Origin: Haliscomenobacter sp.
GTDB lineage: Bacteria; Bacteroidota; Bacteroidia; Chitinophagales; Saprospiraceae
DNA: 64,000 nucleotides
Direction of reading: 5' to 3'
Assembly: GCA_016707205.1 (NCBI GenBank)
Contig: JADJHZ010000007.1
Span: 195,526-259,525 of the forward strand
Shown here: positions 8,942 through 17,946 of the stretch, in pieces
Numbering within the stretch: the stretch's first letter is position 1
Layout of the letters: every line of letters begins with the position of its first letter
Made by a program: the position numbers and the translations under genes
Notes under the pieces: model-generated
What the model saw: the letters and a program-made list of their open reading frames with translations, nothing else
The model's database searches: none
Told to the model about the DNA's origin: nothing

Positions 8942-9544
8942 TTAGATTCGCATGTATTTTTCAAGGAATTGGGCGCCCATCGGGGAGACGATACCGCGCA
9001 GGTAATGATGAATATATTCCCGGAATACCTGGTCGGTAGGGTAGGTTGCCGGGGGGAACAATTGGCCGTCGATCACGACGTTAATGCTCGTCAGATAGAT
9101 TCGCGCGAGGATGTCTGGATTGAAATCGCTTCGGTACAATCCCTGCTCGATTCCGTTTTCCAGGTTTTCCCGGAGGATTTTGTAGATATGGGTGCGCTCC
9201 ATGTCTTCCAGCACTTTCCAGGCTTCCGGATGGTATTTTTTCAGATCAAAGATCAGGCTGGGGGACATTTGCTGGAGCTGCCGGATGATCATCCTTGCGA
9301 ACTCCACGATTTCCTCCAGAGCATTGCTCGCTTTGGCGCGAATGGCGTTAATGGTGGTTAATTCGCATTTTTGGTTGTACTGAAGGGTTTCTATGATCAA
9401 CGCTTCTTTGGTAGAAAAAAACTGGTACAGGGTTTTTTTGGAAATCCCCATTTCGCGGGCGACATCGTCCATACTGACGCTCTTCACCCCATAGCGCATG
9501 AATAAGTGTTCGGCCTTCTCAAGAATTGCGGTTGGTGTACTCAT
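8942..9544 (-). CDS. TetR/AcrR family transcriptional regulator
   Basis: I choose the ATG at 9542-9544 (MSTPTAILEKAEHLF, 200 residues). The open frame continues upstream but is A/T-rich and non-conserved in character. The N-terminal helix-turn-helix is typical: MRYGVKSVSMDDVAREMG then ISKKTLYQFFSTKEALI (residues about 15-50). The C-terminal half is the all-helical ligand-binding and dimerisation domain. As the first gene of the efflux operon it is the likely autoregulated repressor of the pump. A TATATTTG box lies 9 bp before the start. Confidence 0.9.
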   Translation of the reverse strand: MSTPTAILEKAEHLFMRYGVKSVSMDDVAREMGISKKTLYQFFSTKEALIIETLQYNQKCELTTINAIRAKASNALEEIVEFARMIIRQLQQMSPSLIFDLKKYHPEAWKVLEDMERTHIYKILRENLENGIEQGLYRSDFNPDILARIYLTSINVVIDGQLFPPATYPTDQVFREYIHHYLRGIVSPMGAQFLEKYMRI

Positions 9545-9894
9545 CGTGCAGACAAATATATGGGCAAAAAACTTCGGAAACTTGAAAAAGGTTTTGAGTT
9601 TCCGTGGTTTTTTTTGTTTATCGACAAAAAGAAATGGTTGCAGGATGAATTGCGAAAAAAAAGAGATAAAAAAGGATGAAAATTTTGAATTAAAGGGGAC
9701 GGGTTTGTATTCGATCAATTCACAAGGGAAATGATCCTTTTTTATCGATCAGGCACGTTTTTGAAAAATAATATTTGTTAACGAAATAAATCGAATTCAT
9801 TTATCTTTCCCTCTTGCAAACGAAAAACCATTGCCGCGTTGGACAGGCTCCAGGCGAGGGGCCTGCCGGAAAGCGGATGCTATAATCGACGCTT
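9545..9894. other. A/T-rich divergent intergenic region
   Basis: These 350 bp separate the divergent efflux regulator and the GNAT gene. Runs of A and T and the -7 box above are the only structure seen. The open frame on the plus strand (9498-9734) is very Lys/Phe-rich and looks fortuitous. Confidence 0.5.
9553..9560 (-). promoter_or_regulatory. candidate Bacteroidota -7 box upstream of the efflux operon
   Basis: TATATTTG on the minus strand matches the Bacteroidota primary-sigma -7 consensus (TAnnTTTG) and lies just before the regulator start codon. A clear -33 TTTG at the usual 19-21 bp is not obvious. Confidence 0.45.
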
Positions 9895-11022
9895 ATGCCT
9901 GACCTTACCCTGGTTCCGGTTACCAGCCGGGCCGCTTTAAAGGAATTTATCTACCTTCCCGCCCGGGTCCACGCCCAAAGGCCCAATTGGATGCCTCCCT
10001 TATACCTCGACGAGTGGACCTATTTCAACCCCAGGAAGAACAAGTCCTTTTCCTACTGCGACACGCTGCTCCTCCTGGTAAAACGGGGGCCAACCACCGT
10101 GGGCCGCATCATGGGGATCATTCACCGCCCCTACAATGCCCGCACAGGAGAGGCTACCGTGCGCTTTGCCCACCTGGAGTGTTTCCCGGATGAAGAAGCG
10201 GCGCGCGCGCTGCTCCACGGCGTGGAGGAGTGGGGCCGTTCCAAAGGGATGACGGAAATGATAGGGCCTTTTGGCTTCTCGGATAAAGACCCGGAAGGAC
10301 TGATGATCGAAGGGTTTGATGCGCTTCCTATTCTGGTGACCGCCACCAATCAGGGGTACCTTCCCGAGTACGTGGAACGGGCGGGGTTTGAAAAAAAGCT
10401 GGATTGCCTGGATTTCCTGATCGACCTGGAAAAGGACATTCCGGAATCCTTTCCGCGCATTTACGAGCGGGTGCAGCGCAACCCGGCTTTCCGCGTATTG
10501 GAGTTTACCTCCACCCGGTCGCTAAAACCTCATATTGAAGCAGTTTTTCACCTGGTGAACGCCACGTATACCGATCTTTATGGCTTCCAGCCTCTGGATG
10601 ACCGGGAGATCCGGGAACTGGCGGCCCGATACCTCCCTTTGCTCAACCCCCGGTTTGTCAAACTGGTGGTGACCGCCGAAGGCAAAGCCGCCGCCTTTAT
10701 CGTGGGCATTCCCAATATGACCAAAGGCATCCAGAAAGCCAAAGGGAAATTGCTTCCGTTTGGGATCCTCCATATCCTTTCCGCATCCCGGAAATCCACC
10801 CAGCTGGATCTCATGCTCGGCGCGATTCACCCCGATTACCGCAGCCGCGGCCTGGATGTGCTGATGGGATGGAAACTGATCCTAAGCGCCCGTGCAGCAG
10901 GAATCCGAACGTTCGAAACCCACCTCGTTCTGGAAACCAACGACCGCATGCTGGCGGAATACGCCCGCCTTGGCGCCCGCCTGCATAAGCGGTTCCGGAT
11001 CTACCGAAAGGAAATTCGCTGA
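9895..11022 (+). CDS. GNAT-fold acyltransferase-like protein, unknown substrate
   Basis: This 375-residue soluble protein has no signal peptide. It belongs to a group of long GNAT-like proteins of Bacteroidota with two acyltransferase-like halves. The N-terminal half has RVHAQRPNWMPPL and GPFGFSDKDPEGLMIEGFD (residues about 122-140). The C-terminal half has the acetyl-CoA-loop-like stretch IHPDYRSRGLDVLMGWKLI (about 305-323) and ends with the last-strand pattern ETNDRMLAEYARLGARLHKRFRIY. Neighbours give no pathway hint. Assignment to GNAT rests on these two segments; substrate unknown. Confidence 0.6.
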   Translation: MPDLTLVPVTSRAALKEFIYLPARVHAQRPNWMPPLYLDEWTYFNPRKNKSFSYCDTLLLLVKRGPTTVGRIMGIIHRPYNARTGEATVRFAHLECFPDEEAARALLHGVEEWGRSKGMTEMIGPFGFSDKDPEGLMIEGFDALPILVTATNQGYLPEYVERAGFEKKLDCLDFLIDLEKDIPESFPRIYERVQRNPAFRVLEFTSTRSLKPHIEAVFHLVNATYTDLYGFQPLDDREIRELAARYLPLLNPRFVKLVVTAEGKAAAFIVGIPNMTKGIQKAKGKLLPFGILHILSASRKSTQLDLMLGAIHPDYRSRGLDVLMGWKLILSARAAGIRTFETHLVLETNDRMLAEYARLGARLHKRFRIYRKEIR

Positions 11023-11062
11023 GGCGAAGGGGAGCAAAAAAAGCAACGATGCAGACGCCGGT

Positions 11063-11112
11063 CGGGGGACCGGCTAATGATTCCGCACGGAATCTGAGGA
11101 TTCCGGCGAACA
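11063..11112. repeat. second locus of the dispersed hairpin repeat
   Basis: It has the same GGGGACCGGC lead and hairpin as the copies at 714-846. The stem reads CGGAATC-TGAG-GATTCCG here instead of CGAAATC-TGAG-GATTTCG: both sides changed together, preserving pairing. Confidence 0.65.
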
Positions 11113-11156
11113 AGCCTCGAACTAGTGCCGGTTTAAACAGTCCCTTGCCTTTTGCC

Positions 11157-11204
11157 CTACGCCTCAACGCCTTAACGCCTCACCCCCTCAACGCTCCAAC
11201 GCTA
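11157..11204. repeat. octamer tandem repeat (GCGTTGAG family)
   Basis: On the minus strand six 8-bp units (GCGTTGGA, GCGTTGAG, GGGGTGAG, GCGTTAAG, GCGTTGAG, GCGTAGGG) begin a few bases after the stop codon of the TPM-domain gene. The same octamer family occurs at 19599-19640. Confidence 0.6.
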
Positions 11205-11207
11205 TGC

Positions 11208-12464
11208 TCACCAACTCACCCCTGCGCCGCCGCCGCCCGACCGGCCGCCGCCCCAGGAACTGCTGGAGCCGCCGCCGCCGCTTCGAAAGCCGCCCGAGCT
11301 GGAGGAGGAACTGGCGGTAAGCTTTGGGATTACTATGGATTTGGTATGGGTATAATTACAGTTTTTACAGCAATAGGTCAATTCTTTCAGCCCCGAGTGC
11401 GAATAGGTAGCGCTGCGGATGGTGGTCGTTTCCGACTGGTAATAGGCGACGTAGTTGCAGGTTGGGCAGCGGGAATAGCGGGTAAAGGGCTTGGCATAAC
11501 GTAGGATCAGCAGGTCGTCGCCGCTTTCCGTCGCCCAGACATCGTAATCAGCCGAGCCGATCTCTTCTTCCGTCACCTGGCCTTTTTCCAGGTATTGATC
11601 TTCTTCCGACTCGGATAGAAGGCGCATGGGCGCTCCGGTCTTTTTACTGAACCGGGGCTGAAACCGCAATTGGTGTATTTTTCGGCCCACCCAGACGAAG
11701 ACCAGGATGAAGGGGACGGGAAAAAAGACCAGCAGCAGGTAATTTCGGGCTTTGCGCAGCGCGTGGTATTTGTCGTATAGTTCGCCCTTTCCATTCAGCA
11801 CGTTAAAAATGTACGTCAGGGCCCATACGTGAAAGACCAGGTTGAGGATCAGGTAGATCCAGAGGAATATCCACAGATCCCTGGAGGGGGCGCTGTTTTG
11901 CCCGGGGTCTGCGTAAATTTCTTCTGTGCTTTCGGGGTTCTCCAGAATAGATTTGAAGCGCTGCACGGCGGCAATCAGCCCTTGTCCATATTGCTTTTGC
12001 TGGAAATAAGGTACCAGTTCCTGCATCCCGATCCGGTAGCATAAAGCGTCGGGAAGGATCCCTTCCAGTCCGTATCCGGTCTCAAATTCGGTGCGCCGCT
12101 GGTCCATAACGACCAGCACGAGCAGGCCGTTATCCGTCGCTCTCTGGCCAATGCCCCAATGGTTAAACAAAGCGGTGGCAAATTCTTTTGGGTTTTCTTC
12201 GCCGATCGACGGGAGTATCACTACGGCTACCTGGGCGGTCGTGGAGTCCTCCAGATCCGCAATCAGTTCGTTGATGCGGGCAATCTCCCCGGAATTCAGG
12301 AAATTAGCGGGGTCGCTGACGTAGCCCGTGCCGCTGCGCTTGGGGTTGGGTACGGTTTCTACCGTAAAGGACTTGCTATTGCCCTGGCCTGACATTGTGC
12401 TGAAAAAGAAAACGCTGATGGCGAGGAGGCAATAAAGGCGGGTGGAAAAAAACGGTCGGTTCAT
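11208..12464 (-). CDS. TPM-domain (YgcG-like) membrane protein
   Basis: The 418-residue protein starts with a signal or anchor helix (LYCLLAISVFFFSTM). A TPM domain follows (about 45-170: YVSDPANFLNSGEIARINEL, GIGQRATDNGLLVLVVMDQR, ETGYGLEGILPD). Then come two transmembrane helices (about 197-217 and 243-262). Two Cys pairs (CPTC and CCKNC) suggest a zinc ribbon in the cytoplasmic or distal part. The tail is Gly/Ser-rich (GGGGSSSSWGGG), as in many TPM proteins. TPM proteins are implicated in photosystem repair in plants and as envelope factors in bacteria; the bacterial role is poorly defined. Single gene, convergent with the GNAT gene. Confidence 0.82.
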   Translation of the reverse strand: MNRPFFSTRLYCLLAISVFFFSTMSGQGNSKSFTVETVPNPKRSGTGYVSDPANFLNSGEIARINELIADLEDSTTAQVAVVILPSIGEENPKEFATALFNHWGIGQRATDNGLLVLVVMDQRRTEFETGYGLEGILPDALCYRIGMQELVPYFQQKQYGQGLIAAVQRFKSILENPESTEEIYADPGQNSAPSRDLWIFLWIYLILNLVFHVWALTYIFNVLNGKGELYDKYHALRKARNYLLLVFFPVPFILVFVWVGRKIHQLRFQPRFSKKTGAPMRLLSESEEDQYLEKGQVTEEEIGSADYDVWATESGDDLLILRYAKPFTRYSRCPTCNYVAYYQSETTTIRSATYSHSGLKELTYCCKNCNYTHTKSIVIPKLTASSSSSSGGFRSGGGGSSSSWGGGRSGGGGAGVSW

Positions 12465-12628
12465 GGCAGGTGAACTAAATTTCTATAAAGATAGGCGTTT
12501 CGTGGAATTTCTCTTCCGTTAGAAATTTCGGTCTATCCGGAGGGTCTGGACGCTATTTGGTAGAAAAAAGGTGGAATCTCTGCACGGAGGCTTCGCCTTT
12601 TTGCAAATAATGCCCTAACTTTCGTCCT

Positions 12629-13249
12629 ATGGTTTGGGCAAACAATTTTTTCTGGGGATGGCTGCTTGCTTTTGTTGGGATGGCCATTCCAGGTCTGGGA
12701 AATATGACTACGGCGAACGTCACCATGCGCTATGGGATAAAAGCCGGGCTAGCCAGCGCATTGGGCGGGGCGGTGGTCATTTTCATTCAGTCAAAGGTTG
12801 CTGTCGGTTTTGCAAACTACCTGAGCACGCACGCAGAAGTGCTGACCAATTTAAAAAAACTGGCGGTTTTGGTTTTTCTCGCCTTGAGCGCCGTATTTCT
12901 CAAACAAGCGTTGCGGCCTAAGGAGCGCAAAGGGCAAAAGCCCTACCCCGGCACTCCTTTTCTTTCCGGTTGCGCCGCATCGGGTGTCAATGCATTAAAC
13001 ATTCCCTTTTACTTTACGGCCAGCGCGTTTCTGGACTCTCACGGCTGGTTGCTGCTGAGGCCTTATTCGGGCTGGGGAGTCGCCTTGGGGGCATTGGTAG
13101 GCGCTTTTTCCGTTTTGGCTCTTTATGCGTATCTTGCCCGTTGGGCGACCCAAAGCGCGTTGCTGCGGGACAAAACCATGAATTATTTCCTGAGTGCGTT
13201 ATTTTTTGCCCTGGCGTTGTGGCAATGGGTGTTGCTATATTTTGTGTGA
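12629..13249 (+). CDS. LysE-type transporter family protein
   Basis: The 206-residue integral membrane protein has about six hydrophobic helices. The first helix and loop read GMAIPGLGNMTTANVTMRYG followed by GIKAGLASALGGA, the LysE/RhtB-type opening (PGP...G...G) with a modified PGLGN. Such proteins export amino acids or related small molecules. It ends 17 bp before the phosphofructokinase start, same strand, so the two may be co-transcribed. Confidence 0.7.
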   Translation: MVWANNFFWGWLLAFVGMAIPGLGNMTTANVTMRYGIKAGLASALGGAVVIFIQSKVAVGFANYLSTHAEVLTNLKKLAVLVFLALSAVFLKQALRPKERKGQKPYPGTPFLSGCAASGVNALNIPFYFTASAFLDSHGWLLLRPYSGWGVALGALVGAFSVLALYAYLARWATQSALLRDKTMNYFLSALFFALALWQWVLLYFV

Positions 13250-13266
13250 ATTTATCTTTATCCGCC

Positions 13267-14361
13267 ATGAAAAAACTGCTGATCGCCACCGGAGGCGGCG
13301 ACTGTCCCGGATTGAATGCTGTCATCAGGGGAATTGCAAAGGCAGCCCGGTCGGAAGGCATCTGGGAGGCCTGGGGTACCATTGAGGCGTTTAACGGCGT
13401 GTTTCGCGACCCGCCTGAATTGGTCCGGCTAACCCCTAAACGCATTGCCGGCATTCACGTCAAAGGAGGAACTATTATCAAGACTACGAACCTGAATGAC
13501 CCCAGGGCCTATCCTGTCCAGCAGGCGGACGGCTCCTGGAAAACGTTCGACCGCACCGGCGAACTGGTGGAGCGGATTAAAAGCCTGGGATTCGAGGCGC
13601 TGGTCAATATCGGGGGCGACGGAAGCCAGCGGATTTCCCAGGCATTGATCGAAAAAGGGATGAACGTAGTAGGAGTGCCTAAAACCATCGACAACGACAT
13701 TATGGGCACCGACCTGACGTTTGGCTTTAGCACAGCTGTACAGATCGCTTCGGAAAGCCTGGATAAGCTGGTGACTACCGCCGAAAGCCACCACCGGGTC
13801 ATGCTGATGGAAGTAATGGGAAGAGACGCAGGCTGGATCGCGCTGCACACGGCCATTGCCGGGGGCGCAGAAATCTGCCTGATACCGGAAATCCCTTTTC
13901 AAATCGACAAAGTGCTCCAAACCATTAATAAACGGTATCACAAAGGGAAAGGCTTTGCCAATGTCGTCATCGCGGAGGGCGCCAAACCCTTTGGAGGAAC
14001 CGTCGTCGGCAAAAAAGCCCTGGAAGTGGGTGATCAGCATATAAAATTGGGAGGCGTCGCCAACTACCTTCAAATGCTTCTGGAAGAAAAAGGATGCCCC
14101 GCGCAGATTCGAACTACCGTTCTTGGTCATATCCAGAGAGGAGGTATACCTATTGCGTTCGACCGCATCCTGGCTTCGGCCATGGGCGTGAAAGCCTATG
14201 AGCTCGTCCGGGATGGGGCTTTTGGGAATATGGTCTCTTATCAGGGGGATCAATTGAGTCAGGTTCCGGTCTCCGAAGCCATCAAGGGAAATAAAGTCCT
14301 TACCCCCGATCATTATCTCTTGCGCGTGGCCCGTTCTTTGGGCATTTCATTCGGGGATTGA
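13267..14361 (+). CDS. pfkA: 6-phosphofructokinase
   Basis: I take the ATG at 13267 (MKKLLIATGGGDCPG); the frame is open further upstream inside the preceding gene. The 364-residue enzyme phosphorylates fructose 6-phosphate in glycolysis. Motifs: GGGDCPGLNAVIRG (residues about 8-21), GGDGS (about 114-118), PKTIDNDIMGTD (about 138-149, catalytic Asp), MGRDAGWIA (about 185). The Gly in GGDGS points to ATP rather than PPi as donor, while the Lys in PKTIDND is shared with the PPi-type group. That combination is the one described for group III ATP-PFKs such as Streptomyces PfkA. This is inferred from the motifs, not measured. Confidence 0.92.
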   Translation: MKKLLIATGGGDCPGLNAVIRGIAKAARSEGIWEAWGTIEAFNGVFRDPPELVRLTPKRIAGIHVKGGTIIKTTNLNDPRAYPVQQADGSWKTFDRTGELVERIKSLGFEALVNIGGDGSQRISQALIEKGMNVVGVPKTIDNDIMGTDLTFGFSTAVQIASESLDKLVTTAESHHRVMLMEVMGRDAGWIALHTAIAGGAEICLIPEIPFQIDKVLQTINKRYHKGKGFANVVIAEGAKPFGGTVVGKKALEVGDQHIKLGGVANYLQMLLEEKGCPAQIRTTVLGHIQRGGIPIAFDRILASAMGVKAYELVRDGAFGNMVSYQGDQLSQVPVSEAIKGNKVLTPDHYLLRVARSLGISFGD

Positions 14362-14616
14362 TTCATTAAAGGTTTCCTATAAGTAAACATGTGGATTCAA
14401 ATTGATCCATGTAAAGCAAAGATGAATTCTTTGTTAATGCCTTTGTCTTGTTTTCAATGTTTTATTAACCAATCCTTAATGATTATTTTAAGTCCTTTCA
14501 TGTAACCCGGTTCAGGGTTTTCCTCAATTTTGCGTTGACAATTGATCAAAAAAAGCCGCGCCCAGGGAAGCCCCTTGGACACGGCGGGAAGTAATTAATT
14601 AATCAATCACTAAATT

Positions 14617-17600
14617 ATGAAATTTCAGCTGAATTTGCAAAGCCAACGGGCTTTGCTTAAGGTCTGCTTTTTGACATTTGGAGTCTTGCTCTCCATGTCG
14701 GCGTTCGCCCAGCGCACGCTTTCCGGTAAGGTAATGGATGCGGCCAACGGCCAGCCCATTATCGGCGCCAACCTCCTGGCCAAAGGGTCTTCCAATGGTT
14801 CGGTTACGGACATCGATGGAACCTTTACCATGAAATTGGCGGACAATGAGACGGTTCTGGTCGTTTCCTACATCGGCTACGACACCAGGGAAGTAGAAGT
14901 GGCCGGTCTTTCCACGATTGAAATCTCCCTCGAAGAAGCCGCTCTTGGCCTCTCCGAAGTCACCGTGACCGCTTTGGGTATCACCAAGGAAAAAGTACGC
15001 GTCACTACCGCCATCCAGAGCGTGGACGGCGAGCAACTGGTCAAAGCCCGCGAACCCAACAACATACAAGGTTTGACGGGTAAAATCGCCGGTCTGACCA
15101 TCGGTTCTTCCCCCGAAATGCTCCGCCGCCCCAACGTATTGCTGCGCGGCGCTTCCGATCTGCTCTACGTCGTAGACGGCGTACCGATCAACTCCGATAC
15201 CTGGAACATCAATCCAGACGATATCGAAACCTTCACCGTGCTGAAAGGCGCTACGGCTGCCGCTCTGTACGGCTTCCGCGGGAAAAACGGCGCCATCCTG
15301 ATTACCACCAAGCGCGGAACCGGTAACGACCGCGGGTTTTCGGTGGAATTCAACTCCTCGACCATGCTGGAATCCGGTTTCAACGCTATCCCCAAAGTGC
15401 AGGATCTCTATGGCCCCGGCGACCACGGCATTTACGAATTCGTCGACGGCAAAGGGGGCGGAAAAAACGACAACGACTACGATATCTGGGGCCCGCCGCT
15501 CGACGGCCGCTTGCTCCCGCAGTACGACAGCCCGATCGACCCCGCTACCGGGAAACGCATTCCTACGCCGTTTACCCCTCGCGGTAAGGACAACCTCACC
15601 CGCTTTCTGCAGCCCGGCTTGCTGACGAATAACAGCGTGGCAGTGTCCAGCAGCGGAGAGCGTTACGACATGCGTTTTTCTTTAGGGCATTCTTTTCAGC
15701 AAGGCATCGTTCCCAATACCGATTTGAACATTACCAACTTTAACACGACGCTTGGCTTTGACTTTACCGACCGCCTCCGCTTTGAAGCCAATATCAACTA
15801 CAACCGCCAGTTTTCCGATAACTATCCGGATGCCAACTACGGCCCCAACTCCCTCATCTATAATATTGTAACCTGGGCCGGCGCCGACTGGGATGTGGAC
15901 GACATGAAGGTGCTTTGGCAGGAAGGCAAAGAAGGTATTCAGCAGATTTACGCAGAATACCAGCGCTATAACAACCCGTGGTTCATGGCTAAAGAATGGC
16001 TCCGCGGCCATCAAAAAAACGACGTCTACGGATACGCCAGCCTGGCCTATGAATTTTCGGACGCGCTGAAACTTACCGGCCGCACATCCGTGACTTCCTA
16101 CGATCTCCTTCGCACCGAAAAGATGCCCTACTCCGCCGGTTCCTACGGCCGCGACGAGCGCAAAGGGGATTACCGCGAAGACCGCCGCTCCTTATTCGAG
16201 AACAACACCGACCTGCTGCTCCAATACGACAAGCGTTTTGGAGGCATTGCCATAGGCGCTGTTGCGGGCGGTAACGTCCGGACCTTCGGGTTCAACAGCA
16301 ACTATGGGACGACCGACTACCTGATTACCCCGGGTGTATATGCCTTCAGCAATTCGCTGAACCCGGCGCGGACCTTCAGCTTCAACTCCGACATGACCGT
16401 GCTTTCCGGATACTACTCAGCGGATATTTCCCTTGGCCGCTATGCCAACCTGTCGCATACCGGCCGGGTGGACAAGATCTCCACCCTTCCCGAAGGGAAC
16501 CAAACCTTCTTTTATCCTTCTTTCGGCGCCAACACGATCATTACCGAATACTTGCCCCTGGGCCCGGTTTCCTTCCTGAAACTGCGCGGCGCCTACGCAA
16601 ATGTAAAAGACGGTCTGACCTCTCCTACGGTCGGTACGGCATTCTCTCCTCTCGGCGGAAGCAACCCACTGGGGTATGGCGACCTGTATTATTCGTCGTA
16701 TGACGGCCCCAGCTATAGCAATTCCACGGTGTATACCACTCAGTTGGGCTATGGGACTAACCCGGCAGCCTACTTCACCAACACCTTGGGCAACCCGAAC
16801 CTCGAGCGCAACTCCCGCTCCGAGTACGAACTGGGTTTTGACCTGGGCGTTTTGACCAACCGGATCAATGTAGAATTTACCTATTTCAATATCAAGGAAG
16901 GTCCGTTTACCTTTGCCCGCCCAATTTCCGAAACAACCGGTTACACAGGGCAGCTCGTCAACGGGATTGTCACCCGCAAAAAAGGCTTGGAAATCGTGTT
17001 GAAAGCCGATCCGTTTAAAGGGTCCAGCAGCAAACTGCGCTGGATGCCGGCGATCAACTTCTCTACGTTCCGCGAAAGGTACGAAGCGTTTTATGAAGAC
17101 GCGGACGGTAACGAACTGACCAAGCTGAACGATTACAATCAGCAGATCGGACGACGCGTAGATGAGTACTGGGCAGGTAACGGGTATTTCTTTACCCCAG
17201 ACGGCCAGATCATCAACGACGCAGGCGGCCGTCCTATACGCATTTCAACGGTAAACGGCAATGCCCGCAAGTTTCTGGGGCATCTTGATCCGGACTTTGT
17301 ATGGAGCTTTATCAATAGCTTCTCCTTCAAGAACTTCACGTTTACCTTCCAGTTTGACGGCCGTCAGGGCGGGGTCATCTCGAACTATATCCAACGCCAG
17401 ACGTTCCGGGGAGGCCGCCATATTGAAACGGTCGAAGGCGCTATGGGCGTTGCCCGCCTCGAAGACACCAAGGGCAACCGCACCTGGGTAGGCTCTGGCG
17501 TGCAGATCGCCAACAGCGCCGCGCTGAAATCCGACATCTACGGCAACATCACCAATCTGAGCGAGTTGCAGTTCAGGCCAAACACCACGGCAACGTTCCT

Positions 17601-17877
17601 CCAGGATTGGATCAGCCGCTACTATCAGGAGGACGAAACCAACATGATGAGCCGGTCGTTCGCCAAATTGCGGGAAGTGGTGGTCACCTACTCCGTCCCT
17701 GTAAAACCGGGTTCATTCTTCCGGGAGATGACCGTATCGCTCATCGGGCGTAACCTGCTTTACTTCGCCGAGAAGAAAGATGTGGACCTCGACCAGTACA
17801 CCGGCCGCCAAACAAGTACCAGCTTTGAAACCCCAACCAGCAAACGTTACGGAATCAACCTGAGCTTCAAATTTTAA
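14617..17877 (+). CDS. SusC/RagA family TonB-linked outer membrane protein
   Basis: At 1086 residues this is a full-length SusC-type porin. It has a signal peptide (cleavage near SAFA-Q, about residue 32), a carboxypeptidase-D-like beta-sandwich (residues about 35-110: GKVMDAANGQPIIGANL, SYIGYDTREVEV) and a plug with the SusC signature (LLYVVDGVPI, TVLKGATAAALYG, GAILITTKRG; about 185-230). A TonB-dependent 22-stranded barrel ends in LSFKF. With the SusD-like protein downstream it imports a glycan or peptide-like substrate. No glycosidase or sigma/anti-sigma pair flanks it, so the substrate is unknown. A possible leader hairpin lies at 14553-14588. Confidence 0.95.
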   Translation: MKFQLNLQSQRALLKVCFLTFGVLLSMSAFAQRTLSGKVMDAANGQPIIGANLLAKGSSNGSVTDIDGTFTMKLADNETVLVVSYIGYDTREVEVAGLSTIEISLEEAALGLSEVTVTALGITKEKVRVTTAIQSVDGEQLVKAREPNNIQGLTGKIAGLTIGSSPEMLRRPNVLLRGASDLLYVVDGVPINSDTWNINPDDIETFTVLKGATAAALYGFRGKNGAILITTKRGTGNDRGFSVEFNSSTMLESGFNAIPKVQDLYGPGDHGIYEFVDGKGGGKNDNDYDIWGPPLDGRLLPQYDSPIDPATGKRIPTPFTPRGKDNLTRFLQPGLLTNNSVAVSSSGERYDMRFSLGHSFQQGIVPNTDLNITNFNTTLGFDFTDRLRFEANINYNRQFSDNYPDANYGPNSLIYNIVTWAGADWDVDDMKVLWQEGKEGIQQIYAEYQRYNNPWFMAKEWLRGHQKNDVYGYASLAYEFSDALKLTGRTSVTSYDLLRTEKMPYSAGSYGRDERKGDYREDRRSLFENNTDLLLQYDKRFGGIAIGAVAGGNVRTFGFNSNYGTTDYLITPGVYAFSNSLNPARTFSFNSDMTVLSGYYSADISLGRYANLSHTGRVDKISTLPEGNQTFFYPSFGANTIITEYLPLGPVSFLKLRGAYANVKDGLTSPTVGTAFSPLGGSNPLGYGDLYYSSYDGPSYSNSTVYTTQLGYGTNPAAYFTNTLGNPNLERNSRSEYELGFDLGVLTNRINVEFTYFNIKEGPFTFARPISETTGYTGQLVNGIVTRKKGLEIVLKADPFKGSSSKLRWMPAINFSTFRERYEAFYEDADGNELTKLNDYNQQIGRRVDEYWAGNGYFFTPDGQIINDAGGRPIRISTVNGNARKFLGHLDPDFVWSFINSFSFKNFTFTFQFDGRQGGVISNYIQRQTFRGGRHIETVEGAMGVARLEDTKGNRTWVGSGVQIANSAALKSDIYGNITNLSELQFRPNTTATFLQDWISRYYQEDETNMMSRSFAKLREVVVTYSVPVKPGSFFREMTVSLIGRNLLYFAEKKDVDLDQYTGRQTSTSFETPTSKRYGINLSFKF

Positions 17878-17888
17878 TAACCGGTTTT

Positions 17889-17917
17889 GTTCGGGCCCCG
17901 GCCTGCGGGGTCCGGAC
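17889..17917 (+). promoter_or_regulatory. hairpin between susC-like and susD-like genes
   Basis: A 12-bp GC-rich stem (GTTCGGGCCCCG with CGGGGTCCGGAC, two G-U pairs in RNA) with a 5-base loop and no T-run sits in the 69-bp gap. It may stabilise or attenuate the transcript between porin and lipoprotein genes. Confidence 0.5.
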
Positions 17918-17946
17918 AGCATCTGATAAATCTTAAACTATCATTC

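Noticed and set aside
12970..13266. Longer phosphofructokinase start inside the LysE-type gene
   Set aside because: The extension overlaps the LysE frame and lacks family similarity; MKKLLIATGGGDCPG is the natural N-terminus.
13267..14361. PPi-dependent phosphofructokinase
   Set aside because: The PKTIDND Lys alone suggested it, but the donor-site motif is GGDGS (Gly), not the Asp form of PPi enzymes.
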